The position numbers and the translations under genes are program-made. From Candidatus Gemmiger faecavium (GTDB lineage: Bacteria > Bacillota > Clostridia > Oscillospirales > Ruminococcaceae): DNA of 64,000 nucleotides. The stretch is from NCBI GenBank assembly GCA_019114415.1, contig DXFO01000009.1, forward strand, positions 62,001 to 126,000, in the 5' to 3' direction. Below are positions 21,229 through 30,442 of the stretch, in pieces (within the stretch, counting starts at the first letter, position 1; every line of letters begins with the position of its first letter). The notes beneath the pieces are model-generated. The model was not told the origin of the DNA and made no database searches. It was given only the letters and a program-made list of their open reading frames with translations.

Positions 21229-21334
21229 ATCAATAAAGTGCTATATCTTTTCTTAGAATAAGCTGTTATTATAGACTTGTCAAGAGAAAACAACCCGAAA
21301 GGGTATCAACAAATTGCAATGGAGGTACATCGCA

Positions 21335-22447
21335 ATGGCCAGTATCAGCTGCCGTCACATCTACAAGATCTACCCGGGTAACGTCACCGCCGTCAAGGAC
21401 TTCAACCTGGAGATCCAGGACAAGGAGTTCGTCGTTTTCGTCGGTCCTTCCGGCTGCGGCAAGTCCACCACCCTGCGTATGGTCGCCGGTCTGGAGGAAA
21501 TCTCCAAGGGCGAAATGTACATCGGCGATCGCCTGATCAATGACGTTCCCCCGAAGGATCGTGACATCGCGATGGTGTTCCAGAACTACGCGCTGTACCC
21601 CCATATGACCGTTTACAAGAACATGGCTTTCGGCCTGGAACTGCGCAAGATGCCTAAGGACGAGATCGACAAGCGCGTCCGCGAGGCTGCCAAGATCCTG
21701 GAGATCGAGCACCTGCTTGACCGTAAGCCCAAGGCTCTGTCCGGCGGCCAGCGTCAGCGTGTTGCCCTGGGCCGCGCTATGGTCCGTAACCCGGCGGTCT
21801 TCCTGCTCGACGAGCCTCTGTCCAACCTGGACGCCAAGCTCCGTACCAGCATGCGTACCGAGATCATCAAGCTGCACAAGCGCCTGGCTACCACCTTCAT
21901 CTACGTTACCCATGACCAGACCGAGGCCATGACCATGGGCGACCGCATCGTCGTTATGAAGGACGGCGTCATCCAGCAGGTCGATACCCCGCAGAACCTG
22001 TACGATTACCCCTGCAACATCTTCGTTGCCGGCTTCATCGGCAGCCCCCAGATGAACTTCATGGACGGCACCCTGGAGAAGAACGGCACCACCTATACCG
22101 TCGACCTGGCCGGCACCAAACTGCCTCTGCCCGCCGAAAAGACCAAGGACGGCAAGCTGGATGCTTACGTCGGCAAGACCCTCAAGGTCGGCATCCGTCC
22201 CGAGGATATGAAGGACGACGAGGAATTCCTGGCCAAGCACCCCGACACCCAGCTGCAGGCTGAGGTCGAGGTCTCCGAGCTGATGGGCGCTGAGATCTAC
22301 CTGTACCTGACCTACAAGGGCCAGAACATGATGGCTCGCGTTGCTCCCACCTCCAAGGCTCGCCGCGGCGACAAGGTCACCGTTGCTCTGGATTCCAACA
22401 AGATCCACCTGTTCGATCCCGAGACCGAGCTGACCATCCTCAACTGA
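21335..22447 (+). CDS. Sugar ABC transporter ATP-binding protein (UgpC/MsmX/MalK type)
   Basis: [54 protein letters not shown]-terminal OB domain. Confidence 0.94.
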   Translation: MASISCRHIYKIYPGNVTAVKDFNLEIQDKEFVVFVGPSGCGKSTTLRMVAGLEEISKGEMYIGDRLINDVPPKDRDIAMVFQNYALYPHMTVYKNMAFGLELRKMPKDEIDKRVREAAKILEIEHLLDRKPKALSGGQRQRVALGRAMVRNPAVFLLDEPLSNLDAKLRTSMRTEIIKLHKRLATTFIYVTHDQTEAMTMGDRIVVMKDGVIQQVDTPQNLYDYPCNIFVAGFIGSPQMNFMDGTLEKNGTTYTVDLAGTKLPLPAEKTKDGKLDAYVGKTLKVGIRPEDMKDDEEFLAKHPDTQLQAEVEVSELMGAEIYLYLTYKGQNMMARVAPTSKARRGDKVTVALDSNKIHLFDPETELTILN

Positions 22448-22467
22448 TTGATCGTCTCCTGAATAAT

Positions 22468-22515
22468 ACACAAAAGCAGCCCCGCCAACAGGCGGGGTTG
22501 CTTTTGTGTTGGGGG
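22468..22515 (+). terminator. Hairpin terminator after UgpC-like gene
   Basis: ACACAAAAGCAGCCCCGCC-AACA-GGCGGGGTTGCTTTTGTGT, 19-bp stem with one G.U. Confidence 0.75.
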
Positions 22516-22869
22516 GAAAACCGGTGATATGAGCCGGTGGGGGCTGTCCCTGGGGGAGGGTGGACTTTTGGGGGAAAGAGGTGCGCGCCGGGGCGGGAAG
22601 GCAGGAAGCAGGGAACCGGGGTGGCAGGTGCGGTGGGGGAGGCAGATGTGGCAGTCGGCGGGAAACTGTCAGGAGGGCGGAATGGGATAACGGAATGAAG
22701 AACGGCGGGGGCGCTGTTTATTCTGTGCCGGAAAAACGGGAACAGAAAGTGAGAACAGACGAAAACAGAAAGTAGAAACAAAAAAATACAGCGCCCATAT
22801 AATACAAACTGTAATATATAGGCGTTGTATTCTGGAATGTATTACTTTGGGCCGCTGGTTTACAGGCGG

Positions 22870-24246
22870 TCAGTGCAGGTTGCCCCGGGTGGGAGCGCCG
22901 CCGCCGGGGGAGGGCAGTGGGCAGTGAGCCAGGTACCAGGCAAACAGGATGGAGCTGATGCTCCAGGTCAGGGGATAGGCCCAGAAGATGACGCCGATGT
23001 CGGGAATCAGGCGCAGGACCACGGTGATGTAGGTGATACGCAGGGCGCACCAGACCGCCAGCATGACGATCATGGGGACGGTGGGGCGGCCCAGGCCGCG
23101 CAGGATGCCGGCACAGCAATGGCTGAAGGCCAACAGGCAGTAGAACAGCGAGACGGTGCGGGCCTGCCGGACACCGAAGGCGATGACATCCGGTTCCCCG
23201 TTGAAGGCGGCGATGAGCAGGGGGGCCAGGGCAAAGATGGCAAGGCCGATGGCTTCCGCCAGCAGGGGAGAAGTCACCAGGCCGAAGCGCATGCCCTTGC
23301 GCACACGGTCCAGCTTGGCCGCGCCGATGTTCTGGCTGACAAAGGTGGCCAGAGCCATGGAAAAGCAGGTCACGGGCAAAAAGGCAAAGCCTTCGATCTT
23401 GCTGTAAGCGCCGCAGCCGGCCATGGCCTGTGCGCCGAAGGAGTTGATATTGGCCTGGACAATGACGTTGGCCAGGGAAATGACCGAGTTCTGCACGCCG
23501 GAGGGAACGCCCTGGGCGACCACCGCCCGCAAGGTGGCCGGGTGGAAGCGGACCTGCTTCCAGCGGACGCCGTAATCCTCGGGGGAGAGGGTGAGCTTGC
23601 GGAAAGCTAGGAACGCGCTGGCCGCCTGGGAGATGATGGTGGCCAGGGCGGCGGCGCCTACCCCGAAGTGAAAGACCCCGACGAACAACAGGTCCAGCAC
23701 CACATTGAGCAGGGATGCCGCAATAAGATAATACATGGGGCTGCGGCTGTCACCCACCGATTGCAGGATGCTGGCACCGATGTTATACAGCACCACCGCC
23801 GTGGAACCCAGGAAGTAGACCCGGAAATACACCACGGAATTGACAAAAACATCGTCCGGGGTGCCCATCCAGCGCAGGATCTGCGGGGTCAGCACCACGC
23901 CCAGCACCGTCAGCACTACGCTGACCGCCAGGCCCAGGGCCACGGTGGTGTGCACCGTCCGCTTCAGGGCTTCCGAGTCCTTGGCACCGTAGTGGCGGGC
24001 AATGAGCACGCCCGCGCCCAGGCTGACACCGTTGACAAAACCGGTGAGCAGAAAAATCAGGCTGCCGGAGGAACCCACCGCTGCCAGGGCGTTGCCGCCC
24101 AGAAAGTTGCCCACGATGAGGGAGTCTACCGCGTTGTACAGCTGCTGAAACAGATTGCTGAAAAAAATGGGAATTGCAAATACCAGCATCCCCTTGGCGA
24201 CACTGCCTTCGGTCAGAGAGACCTGTCCTTTGAACATCCTATCCAT
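22870..24246 (-). CDS. MATE family efflux protein
   Basis: IPIFFSNLFQQLYNAVDSLIVG and overall 12-TM MATE pattern. Confidence 0.93.
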   Translation of the reverse strand: MDRMFKGQVSLTEGSVAKGMLVFAIPIFFSNLFQQLYNAVDSLIVGNFLGGNALAAVGSSGSLIFLLTGFVNGVSLGAGVLIARHYGAKDSEALKRTVHTTVALGLAVSVVLTVLGVVLTPQILRWMGTPDDVFVNSVVYFRVYFLGSTAVVLYNIGASILQSVGDSRSPMYYLIAASLLNVVLDLLFVGVFHFGVGAAALATIISQAASAFLAFRKLTLSPEDYGVRWKQVRFHPATLRAVVAQGVPSGVQNSVISLANVIVQANINSFGAQAMAGCGAYSKIEGFAFLPVTCFSMALATFVSQNIGAAKLDRVRKGMRFGLVTSPLLAEAIGLAIFALAPLLIAAFNGEPDVIAFGVRQARTVSLFYCLLAFSHCCAGILRGLGRPTVPMIVMLAVWCALRITYITVVLRLIPDIGVIFWAYPLTWSISSILFAWYLAHCPLPSPGGGAPTRGNLH

Positions 24247-24317
24247 CCACACCTTATTATAAAGTCATAAAATTAATGGTAGTCCGTGTGGGGACGGTTG
24301 TCAAGTGGAAAGGGGCG

Positions 24318-25352
24318 TCAGAGCAGGTCGTCGGTGGTACCCAGCCGGGTGCCGGGGAAGTAGTAGTCCAGAATATCCTGCCAGGAGGCTCCTCCCGCCG
24401 CCATGGCCCGGGCGCCCTCCTGGCTCAGGCCCACGCCATGGCCGTAGCCCCGGGTGGTGACGGTGAATTCCCCATCCTGCCAGGCGATGGCAAAGCAGGC
24501 GGAACGCAGGCTCAGGGCGGAGCGCATCTGGGTACCGGTGACGCTCTGGCCGCAGACCTGGATGGTGTCCACGTAGCCCGCGTCGTCCCAGACGGTCTCG
24601 CCGATCCAGGTGTCCGGGTTGCCGGTGACGTCGATACCCAGATAGGCATACATAGCGTCGGAGACCTGCTGGGCGTCGTACTGGACGGTGACTTCAAAGT
24701 CGTCGGCGGTTTTGTCCCAGGAGGAATCCACCCCCTGTAAGTAAGGCAGAGACTCCACCCAGACCCGCTGGCTGGCCTGGGTATGCCCGGCGCTGATGGC
24801 ATGGTAGCAGGTGGCGGCGGGAGCATCGTCGTACAGCACCAGGTCGTACAGCACTTCCTCCGCCAGTTGGGTGAAGTGCTGCCAGCGGGTCTCGAAATCC
24901 TCCCCCCAGCGGCTGCGCAGGACTTCCTCGGTGGTCCAGCCGCTGCACTGGGCGCTGTTGACGGTGATGGCCGCGTCCTTCTGGTCACTGTGCTCCAGCT
25001 GATAGAGTGCCCAGCTGTGGCTGGCCACCATCTGGGCCATCAGGGCGTCGTCCGGCCAGTCGGGGGGCATCTCACAGGCGGCGGCTCCGATGAGGTACTC
25101 CAGGGCGGGGACGCTGACGGCCTCCCCTGCGGCATCGTCCCACACCAGAATGGCCTGGGGTTCGGCCCGGGGCGTGTCGGGGGCGGTGTCCTCCTGCTCT
25201 TGGGCGGAGGCATCGGGAAGGGCAGTGGGCGAGGGGGAGGCTCCGGCATCTCCCGGGGCAAAAAAGGGAAGCAGACACAAAAACGGCGCGGCCGCAGCCA
25301 GGATCAGCAGCAGGACCGCACAGAGAACGGTGCGTTTGACAGCGGTTTTCAT
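24318..25352 (-). CDS. SpoIID/LytB domain protein
   Basis: Signal/TM; VASHSWALYQLEH; GYGHGVGLSQEGARAMA motif typical of SpoIID. Confidence 0.88.
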   Translation of the reverse strand: MKTAVKRTVLCAVLLLILAAAAPFLCLLPFFAPGDAGASPSPTALPDASAQEQEDTAPDTPRAEPQAILVWDDAAGEAVSVPALEYLIGAAACEMPPDWPDDALMAQMVASHSWALYQLEHSDQKDAAITVNSAQCSGWTTEEVLRSRWGEDFETRWQHFTQLAEEVLYDLVLYDDAPAATCYHAISAGHTQASQRVWVESLPYLQGVDSSWDKTADDFEVTVQYDAQQVSDAMYAYLGIDVTGNPDTWIGETVWDDAGYVDTIQVCGQSVTGTQMRSALSLRSACFAIAWQDGEFTVTTRGYGHGVGLSQEGARAMAAGGASWQDILDYYFPGTRLGTTDDLL

Positions 25353-25562
25353 GATACCCTCCGGGACAGGCCGGTATTGCAATTTGCCGCCTGCACGGGT
25401 AAAATAGTAAAACAAACCCGGAAGCTGCCCCTGTGGCGGGCGGCGGCCTCCGAAACGAGTGAAACAGGCGGCGGGGCGTGTCCCCTTTGCTACCAATGTA
25501 TGCGGCAGCGGCCGCAAATATGCCGCGGGTCTTTTGTGCGGCCCCGGCGGTGGGAGGAAACC

Positions 25563-26366
25563 ATGAACAAACGAATTGCGGCTGTGGCCGCGGCGGTCTT
25601 TTGCCTGGCGCTGGGCGCCGTGCGCGCCGTGGATCTGGTCCGCTGGACCGAAACTTCTACCGGCTTTCCCCTGGTGGGGGAGGCCTGGTACCGGTATCTT
25701 GCGGCGCTGGCCGGTGTGGTGGTGCTGTATCTGCTGTCCCGGTGCGCCCAGCCCCGCCCGGCGGCCATGGTCCGGGGCAAGGCATGGCTGGGCATCGGGA
25801 TGCTGCTGGCCGGCGGTCTGATGCTGGAGACCGGCGTCAGCACGATTTTGGTCCGCAGCGGCGCGCTGGTCATGCCCCGGGGCATTCTGGAGGCAGTGAG
25901 CGGCGGGTGGATGATCCTGTTCGGGTTGCAGGCCTTTCTGGCGCCGCCCAAAAAGCCCCTGCCTGCGGTGCTGGGCCTGCCCATGCTGGCCGGGCCGCTG
26001 TGGCTGACGGTGGAGCGCTTTGCCATGGAACCGGCCTCGGTGACGCGGACCACCCATATCTTTGCGGTGCTGTCCGCAGCCGCGGCCCTGTGCGCGGTGA
26101 ATGCTCTGCTGAAGGTGATCTTTCTGCCCACGGCGGCGTTCGGCAAGGGACTGTTCTTTTACGGGATGCTGGCTTTTCTGTTCTGCACCTGCGGGGAACT
26201 GCCCCAGACGGTGCTGGCCTTTGTGGGCGGCACGGCGGACCTGCTGGAACTGGTGGAGTCCTGCGGTCTGGGCGCGGTGGGCCTGTGCGGCCTGATCTGC
26301 GCGGTGTATGCCACCGGCCCCCAGCGCAGCCCTGTCCCCGGAGAGCGCACCGGGGAAAACGACTGA
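25563..26366 (+). CDS. Hypothetical multi-pass membrane protein
   Basis: ORF with RBS (gggaggaaacc) and multiple TM helices; divergent from SpoIID-like gene. Confidence 0.65.
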   Translation: MNKRIAAVAAAVFCLALGAVRAVDLVRWTETSTGFPLVGEAWYRYLAALAGVVVLYLLSRCAQPRPAAMVRGKAWLGIGMLLAGGLMLETGVSTILVRSGALVMPRGILEAVSGGWMILFGLQAFLAPPKKPLPAVLGLPMLAGPLWLTVERFAMEPASVTRTTHIFAVLSAAAALCAVNALLKVIFLPTAAFGKGLFFYGMLAFLFCTCGELPQTVLAFVGGTADLLELVESCGLGAVGLCGLICAVYATGPQRSPVPGERTGEND

Positions 26367-26377
26367 CAAAACAACAA

Positions 26378-26425
26378 ACCCGCCCGGACGATGGGATGTG
26401 ACATCGTCCGGGCGGGTTATTTTTA
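26378..26425. terminator. Bidirectional terminator
   Basis: ACCCGCCCGGACGATG-N8-CATCGTCCGGGCGGGTT then ATTTTTAT, between convergent genes. Confidence 0.85.
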
Positions 26426-26439
26426 TGGGAAAAGGCCGG

Positions 26440-27336
26440 TCAGCCCTGGGGCGGGAACTCCGCCCAGAAGGTGCGGGCGAATTCCAGGAACTTGGCGGCG
26501 GCGGGGCCGAAAGGCTGATGCCGCTTCCAGGCGAACACGGTGGAGGTGGTCATGGGCGGGTCCAGCGGCCGGGTGCAGAGCTTGGTGGTGTCCAGAAACG
26601 GCAGGGATCCCTCGATGGTGACGGCGATGCCCATGCCGCCCGCCACCAGCACGGCGGCGTTGGTGCTCATGTTGCAGGTAAAGGGGACATCCAGGTCGCC
26701 GCAGCGATCCCCGAACCAGCTGGCGACCTCGCTGAGGACCCGGGGGCGCTGGGGCAGCAGCAGGGGGCGCCCGGCCAGGTCGTCCACCGTGACGGCGGAT
26801 TTGGCGGCCAGCGGATCGTCGGCGGGCATGAGGGCGATCCACTGTTCCCGCACCGGCAGGCGGATGAACTCGTATTTTTCCACGTCCACCGGTTCCAGCA
26901 AAATGCCCGCATCCAGCAGCCCCCGGTCCATCCGCTCCTTGACGTCGTCCGCTGTGCCGCTGTACAGCGTATAGTCTACCAGCGGGTAGCGCATGCGGAA
27001 GGCCTGAAACAGCCGGGGCATGACCCGGACGGCCTCCAGCTCGCCGCTGCCCAGGGCCACCGTGCCGGCCAGCGTCTCGTCCTGAAAGGCCAGCTCCTGC
27101 CGGGTCTTGTCCACCAGCTCGGAGATCTCCTCCGCCCGGCGGCGCAGCAAAAGGCCGTCCGGCGTCAGGGTGATGTGCCGGGTGCCGCGCTCAAACAGGC
27201 GGGTGCCCAGCTCCTCCTCCAGCTGGGAAAGCTGGCGGCTGAGGGTAGGCTGGGTGATGTGGAGGGATTCCGCAGCGCGGGTGATGCTCTCCTCCCGGGC
27301 GACGGCCAGAAAATATTGTAAGACCCGCAATTCCAT
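26440..27336 (-). CDS. LysR-family transcriptional regulator
   Basis: MELRVLQYFLAVAREESITRAAESLHITQPTLSRQLSQLEEELGTRLFER. Confidence 0.95.
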   Translation of the reverse strand: MELRVLQYFLAVAREESITRAAESLHITQPTLSRQLSQLEEELGTRLFERGTRHITLTPDGLLLRRRAEEISELVDKTRQELAFQDETLAGTVALGSGELEAVRVMPRLFQAFRMRYPLVDYTLYSGTADDVKERMDRGLLDAGILLEPVDVEKYEFIRLPVREQWIALMPADDPLAAKSAVTVDDLAGRPLLLPQRPRVLSEVASWFGDRCGDLDVPFTCNMSTNAAVLVAGGMGIAVTIEGSLPFLDTTKLCTRPLDPPMTTSTVFAWKRHQPFGPAAAKFLEFARTFWAEFPPQG

Positions 27337-27447
27337 GGGAATACCCCTTTCTGTGACAGGAGTTCTGTCCTTATTATAAATGCCGAACAGGCGGGTGTCA
27401 AAGCAAGCCATGCCTTTTGCGCATGACCGGGCATGGAAAGCAGGTAT

Positions 27448-27476
27448 TTTACAAGGGCGGGGCAGGGCGGTACAAT
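27448..27476 (+). promoter_or_regulatory. Candidate promoter reading through repeat copy A into the CMD-family gene
   Basis: TTTACA-N17-TACAAT. Confidence 0.5.
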
Positions 27477-27498
27477 AAAGACAGAAAAACGGCGGCAA

Positions 27499-27678
27499 GC
27501 GCGAGTGACATAGGAAAACGAAGGCCTGCAAGGACTGCGAAGCATGGGAAACCCCTGCGCTGCGGCGGATACAGGGCAGAGGGGCGAAGCGCTCTTGTAT
27601 GGAACGCAAGGCCCGATAAAGCGGCAGATGCCGTTTTGCAGTCAGAGGTTTGGGGCGATGTTTTTTACGGAACCGCGC
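27499..27678 (+). repeat. Dispersed repeat element, copy A (divergent)
   Basis: GCGCGAGTGACATAGGAAAACGAAGG ... GGCAGAGGGGCGAAGCGCTC ... GGAACGCAAGGCCCGATAAAGCGGCAGATGCCGTTTTGCAG ... GGAACCGCGC, colinear with copies B and C. Confidence 0.85.
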
Positions 27679-27703
27679 AGAAAGCAAAGGAGAGTGCTTG
27701 TAT

Positions 27704-28453
27704 ATGACACGGAGTGAAACGGCGCACGAAAAGGACAATGCCTGGTTTGCGGGGGAGGCCTTCCACGGCTGCGGGCTGGACCCGGAGTTTGAACAGATCG
27801 CCAAGAATTTCCTGCTGGGGGATGTGTCGGCCCGGGGCTGCCTGACCGACGTCCAGCGGGCGCTGGTGACGGTGGCGGCTCTGACGGCCACCCAGTCCCT
27901 GACCCATATGGAGCAGTATCTCCTGGCCGGGATGAAGATGGGCGCCACGGCGGAACAGCTGCGGGAGACCATCTACCAGTGCGCCCCCTACGTGGGGCTG
28001 GAGCGGGCGCTCTGCGCCCTGGAGGCGGCGTCCCCGGTGCTGTTCCGGGCGGACGGCGACGCGGCGTCCAACACCCGCGTCACCGAAAACGACCGCTTTG
28101 ATAAGGGCCTGGCGGTGCAGCGGCAGCTGTTCGGGGCGGAGAATATCGACAAGATGCGCGCCGCCGCCCCGGAGGAACTGCGGCACATACAGGACTATCT
28201 GTCGGCCCACTGCTTCGGGGATTTCTATACCCGGAGCGGGCTGGATCTGCCCACCCGGGAGCTCATCACCTTCTGTGCCATCTGCTGCCTGGGCGGGTGC
28301 GAACCTCAGGCCACCAGCCACGCGGGGGCCAACCTGGGCATCGGCAACGGGCGGGAGCTGCTCATCGACGCAGTGACCCAGTGTCTGCCCTTCATCGGGT
28401 TCCCCCGGACCCTCAACGCGCTGGGGTGCATCGACGCGGCCTGCCGCAAGTGA
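27704..28453 (+). CDS. Carboxymuconolactone decarboxylase family protein (tandem CMD domains)
   Basis: LVTVAALTATQSLTHMEQYLLAGMKMGATAEQLRETIYQCAPYVG and a second CMD-like half. Confidence 0.88.
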   Translation: MTRSETAHEKDNAWFAGEAFHGCGLDPEFEQIAKNFLLGDVSARGCLTDVQRALVTVAALTATQSLTHMEQYLLAGMKMGATAEQLRETIYQCAPYVGLERALCALEAASPVLFRADGDAASNTRVTENDRFDKGLAVQRQLFGAENIDKMRAAAPEELRHIQDYLSAHCFGDFYTRSGLDLPTRELITFCAICCLGGCEPQATSHAGANLGIGNGRELLIDAVTQCLPFIGFPRTLNALGCIDAACRK

Positions 28454-28484
28454 GGACCCCGACAGCATACATTATTATAGAAAG

Positions 28485-28532
28485 AAAGGCCTCCCGGCCG
28501 GGACAGAAGTCCACATGCCGGGAGGCCTTTTG
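28485..28532. terminator. Bidirectional terminator between convergent genes
   Basis: AAAGGCCTCCCGGC...GCCGGGAGGCCTTTTGG. Confidence 0.8.
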
Positions 28533-28555
28533 GTTTGCGTTTGGGGGAGTTTCGG

Positions 28556-29929
28556 TCAGATGCGGAGGCTGGCGCCCTCGCCGGTGCCGTCGCCGTCGTC
28601 GAACTCGTAGTCATTGCCGGGCAGGATGGCGTTGAGCAGGATGCCCAGGATGGCGGCAATGGCCAGGCCGGACAGGTTGACGGTAACGCCCAGGACCACG
28701 AAGGACAGGCCGCCCAGAGAGTTGAAGCCCAGGGCGCTGACCAGGATGACCGCCGCAATGATGAGGTTGCGGGAATTGGTCAGGTCGACCTTGTTCTCCA
28801 CCACGTTGCGGACACCGATGGCGGAGATCATGCCGTACAGCACGAAGCTGATGCCGCCGATGATGCCTGCGGGAATGGTGTTGATGATGGCCTCAAACTT
28901 GGGGCAGAAGCTGAGCAGGATGGCGAAGCAGGCAGCCAGGCGGATGACCAGGGGATCGTAGATCTTGGTCAGGGCCAGAACGCCGGTGTTCTCGCCGTAG
29001 GTGGTGTTGGCGGGGCCGCCCAGCAGGCCGGCCATGGTGGTGGCCAGGCCGTCACCCAGCAGGGTGCGGTTGATGCCGGGGTCGCGGATGTAGTTCTTGC
29101 CAGTGGTGGCGCTGATGGCGGCAATGTCGCCGATGTGCTCCATCATGGTCGCCAGGGCGATGGGCATGATGGTGAACAGGGCGCTGATGAACTCGGGGCT
29201 GCCGTCAATGGCCAGCAGGCCGGTGGCCTCCGCCTTGATGGGGAAGCCGAACCAGCTGGCCGAAGAAATGGCAGTGAAGTCGATCTGGCCGGTGACGAGG
29301 GCCACGATATAGGACGCGATGACGCCCAGCAGGATGGGCAAAATCCTGATCATGCCCTTGCCCCAGATGTTGCAGACGATGACGACGCCCAGAGCCACGA
29401 TGGCCAGCAGCCAGTTGGTCTGGCAGTTGGAGATGGCGCTGGGGGCCAGGATCAGGCCGATGGAGATGATGATGGGGCCGGTGACGATGGGCGGGAAGAA
29501 CCGCATGATGCGGCGGATGCCGAACACCGAGATCAGGCCGCTGACCAGCACGTACAAAAGACCCGAGAAGGCCACGCCTGCGCAGGCGTAGGGCAGCATT
29601 TCGGTGTTGGCGATGGTGGCCTCACCGTTGGCGTCGGGCAGCATGGGAGCCACGATGGCAAAGCCGCCCAGGTAGGCAAAGGACGAACCCAGGAATGCGG
29701 GGACCTTGCCCTTGCAGAGGAAGTGGAACAGAAGCGTGCCCAGGCCTGCGCACAGCAGGGTGGTGGAGACGCTCAGACCGGTGATCAGCGGGACGAGGAC
29801 CGTCGCGCCGAACATGGCGAACATATGCTGGATGCCCAGCACCAGAACGCGGGGCGTGCCCAGCGTGCGCGCATCGTAAATACCTTTGGAGTAATCGATG
29901 GGCGCGGTGTTTTTGGATTTCTCACTCAC
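28556..29929 (-). CDS. uraA: Uracil permease (NCS2 family)
   Basis: LGIQHMFAMFGATVLVPLITGL, GSSFAYLGGF, TTYGENTGVLALTKIYDP signature. Confidence 0.93.
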   Translation of the reverse strand: MSEKSKNTAPIDYSKGIYDARTLGTPRVLVLGIQHMFAMFGATVLVPLITGLSVSTTLLCAGLGTLLFHFLCKGKVPAFLGSSFAYLGGFAIVAPMLPDANGEATIANTEMLPYACAGVAFSGLLYVLVSGLISVFGIRRIMRFFPPIVTGPIIISIGLILAPSAISNCQTNWLLAIVALGVVIVCNIWGKGMIRILPILLGVIASYIVALVTGQIDFTAISSASWFGFPIKAEATGLLAIDGSPEFISALFTIMPIALATMMEHIGDIAAISATTGKNYIRDPGINRTLLGDGLATTMAGLLGGPANTTYGENTGVLALTKIYDPLVIRLAACFAILLSFCPKFEAIINTIPAGIIGGISFVLYGMISAIGVRNVVENKVDLTNSRNLIIAAVILVSALGFNSLGGLSFVVLGVTVNLSGLAIAAILGILLNAILPGNDYEFDDGDGTGEGASLRI

Positions 29930-29983
29930 AGATAATTACCTCCTGACCTTATCTCCTCCGGAAGCACGCCGGGCGACGGCACA

Positions 29984-30025
29984 AAAAAAGAAGCCCTGCA
30001 TCCGAAACAAACGGAAAAGCAGGGC
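29984..30025 (-). terminator. Leader terminator (candidate attenuator) upstream of uraA
   Basis: Minus strand GCCCTGC-N19-GCAGGGC then TTCTTTTTTT, ~55 nt before the uraA start. Confidence 0.75.
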
Positions 30026-30054
30026 CTGTGGCCGTTGCAATAGCAAAGGAAAAA

Positions 30055-30108
30055 GACAATGCGTCCATATTATGCTGCCGCAGCAAATACGGACCGTGAT
30101 GCATTGTT
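30055..30108 (-). promoter_or_regulatory. Long leader hairpin upstream of the uraA attenuator
   Basis: Minus strand AACAATGC...GTCCGTATTTGCTGC-GG-CAGCATAATATGGAC-GCATTGTC TTTTTCC. Confidence 0.65.
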
Positions 30109-30442
30109 ACCCCTCCGCTCTGTCCGGCGCGTGACCGGATTCTTTATAGAATATACCACACTGGCCCGCCCGTTGCAAGGCGGAGAGCCGGTTTTGTTGG
30201 GGACGGAAGAGTAAATGTAAAATTCCTGTGCGCCCGGCGGGGCAAATTTTGCACGGTCTTTACACTTTGCGGCTGTGGATTACCGCGATTTTACATCGAT
30301 TGTACCGGCGCATGGTCGATAACGGGGCTTTGCCGCGATACAATAGAACCGTTCCGAGCGAAAGGAACAGGGGCGGCCGGGTGGCCGCCGAGTCTACACA
30401 AAACAGCCGTACAACGGCGAAAAAAGGGAGAAGAAATTACTT

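Noticed and set aside
24318-26369. Full-length 683 aa reading of the SpoIID-like ORF
   Set aside because: The N-terminal ~340 residues are antisense to the hypothetical membrane protein at 25563-26366 and are low complexity; the signal-like MKTAVKRTVLCAVLLLILAAAAP start at 25352 is preferred.
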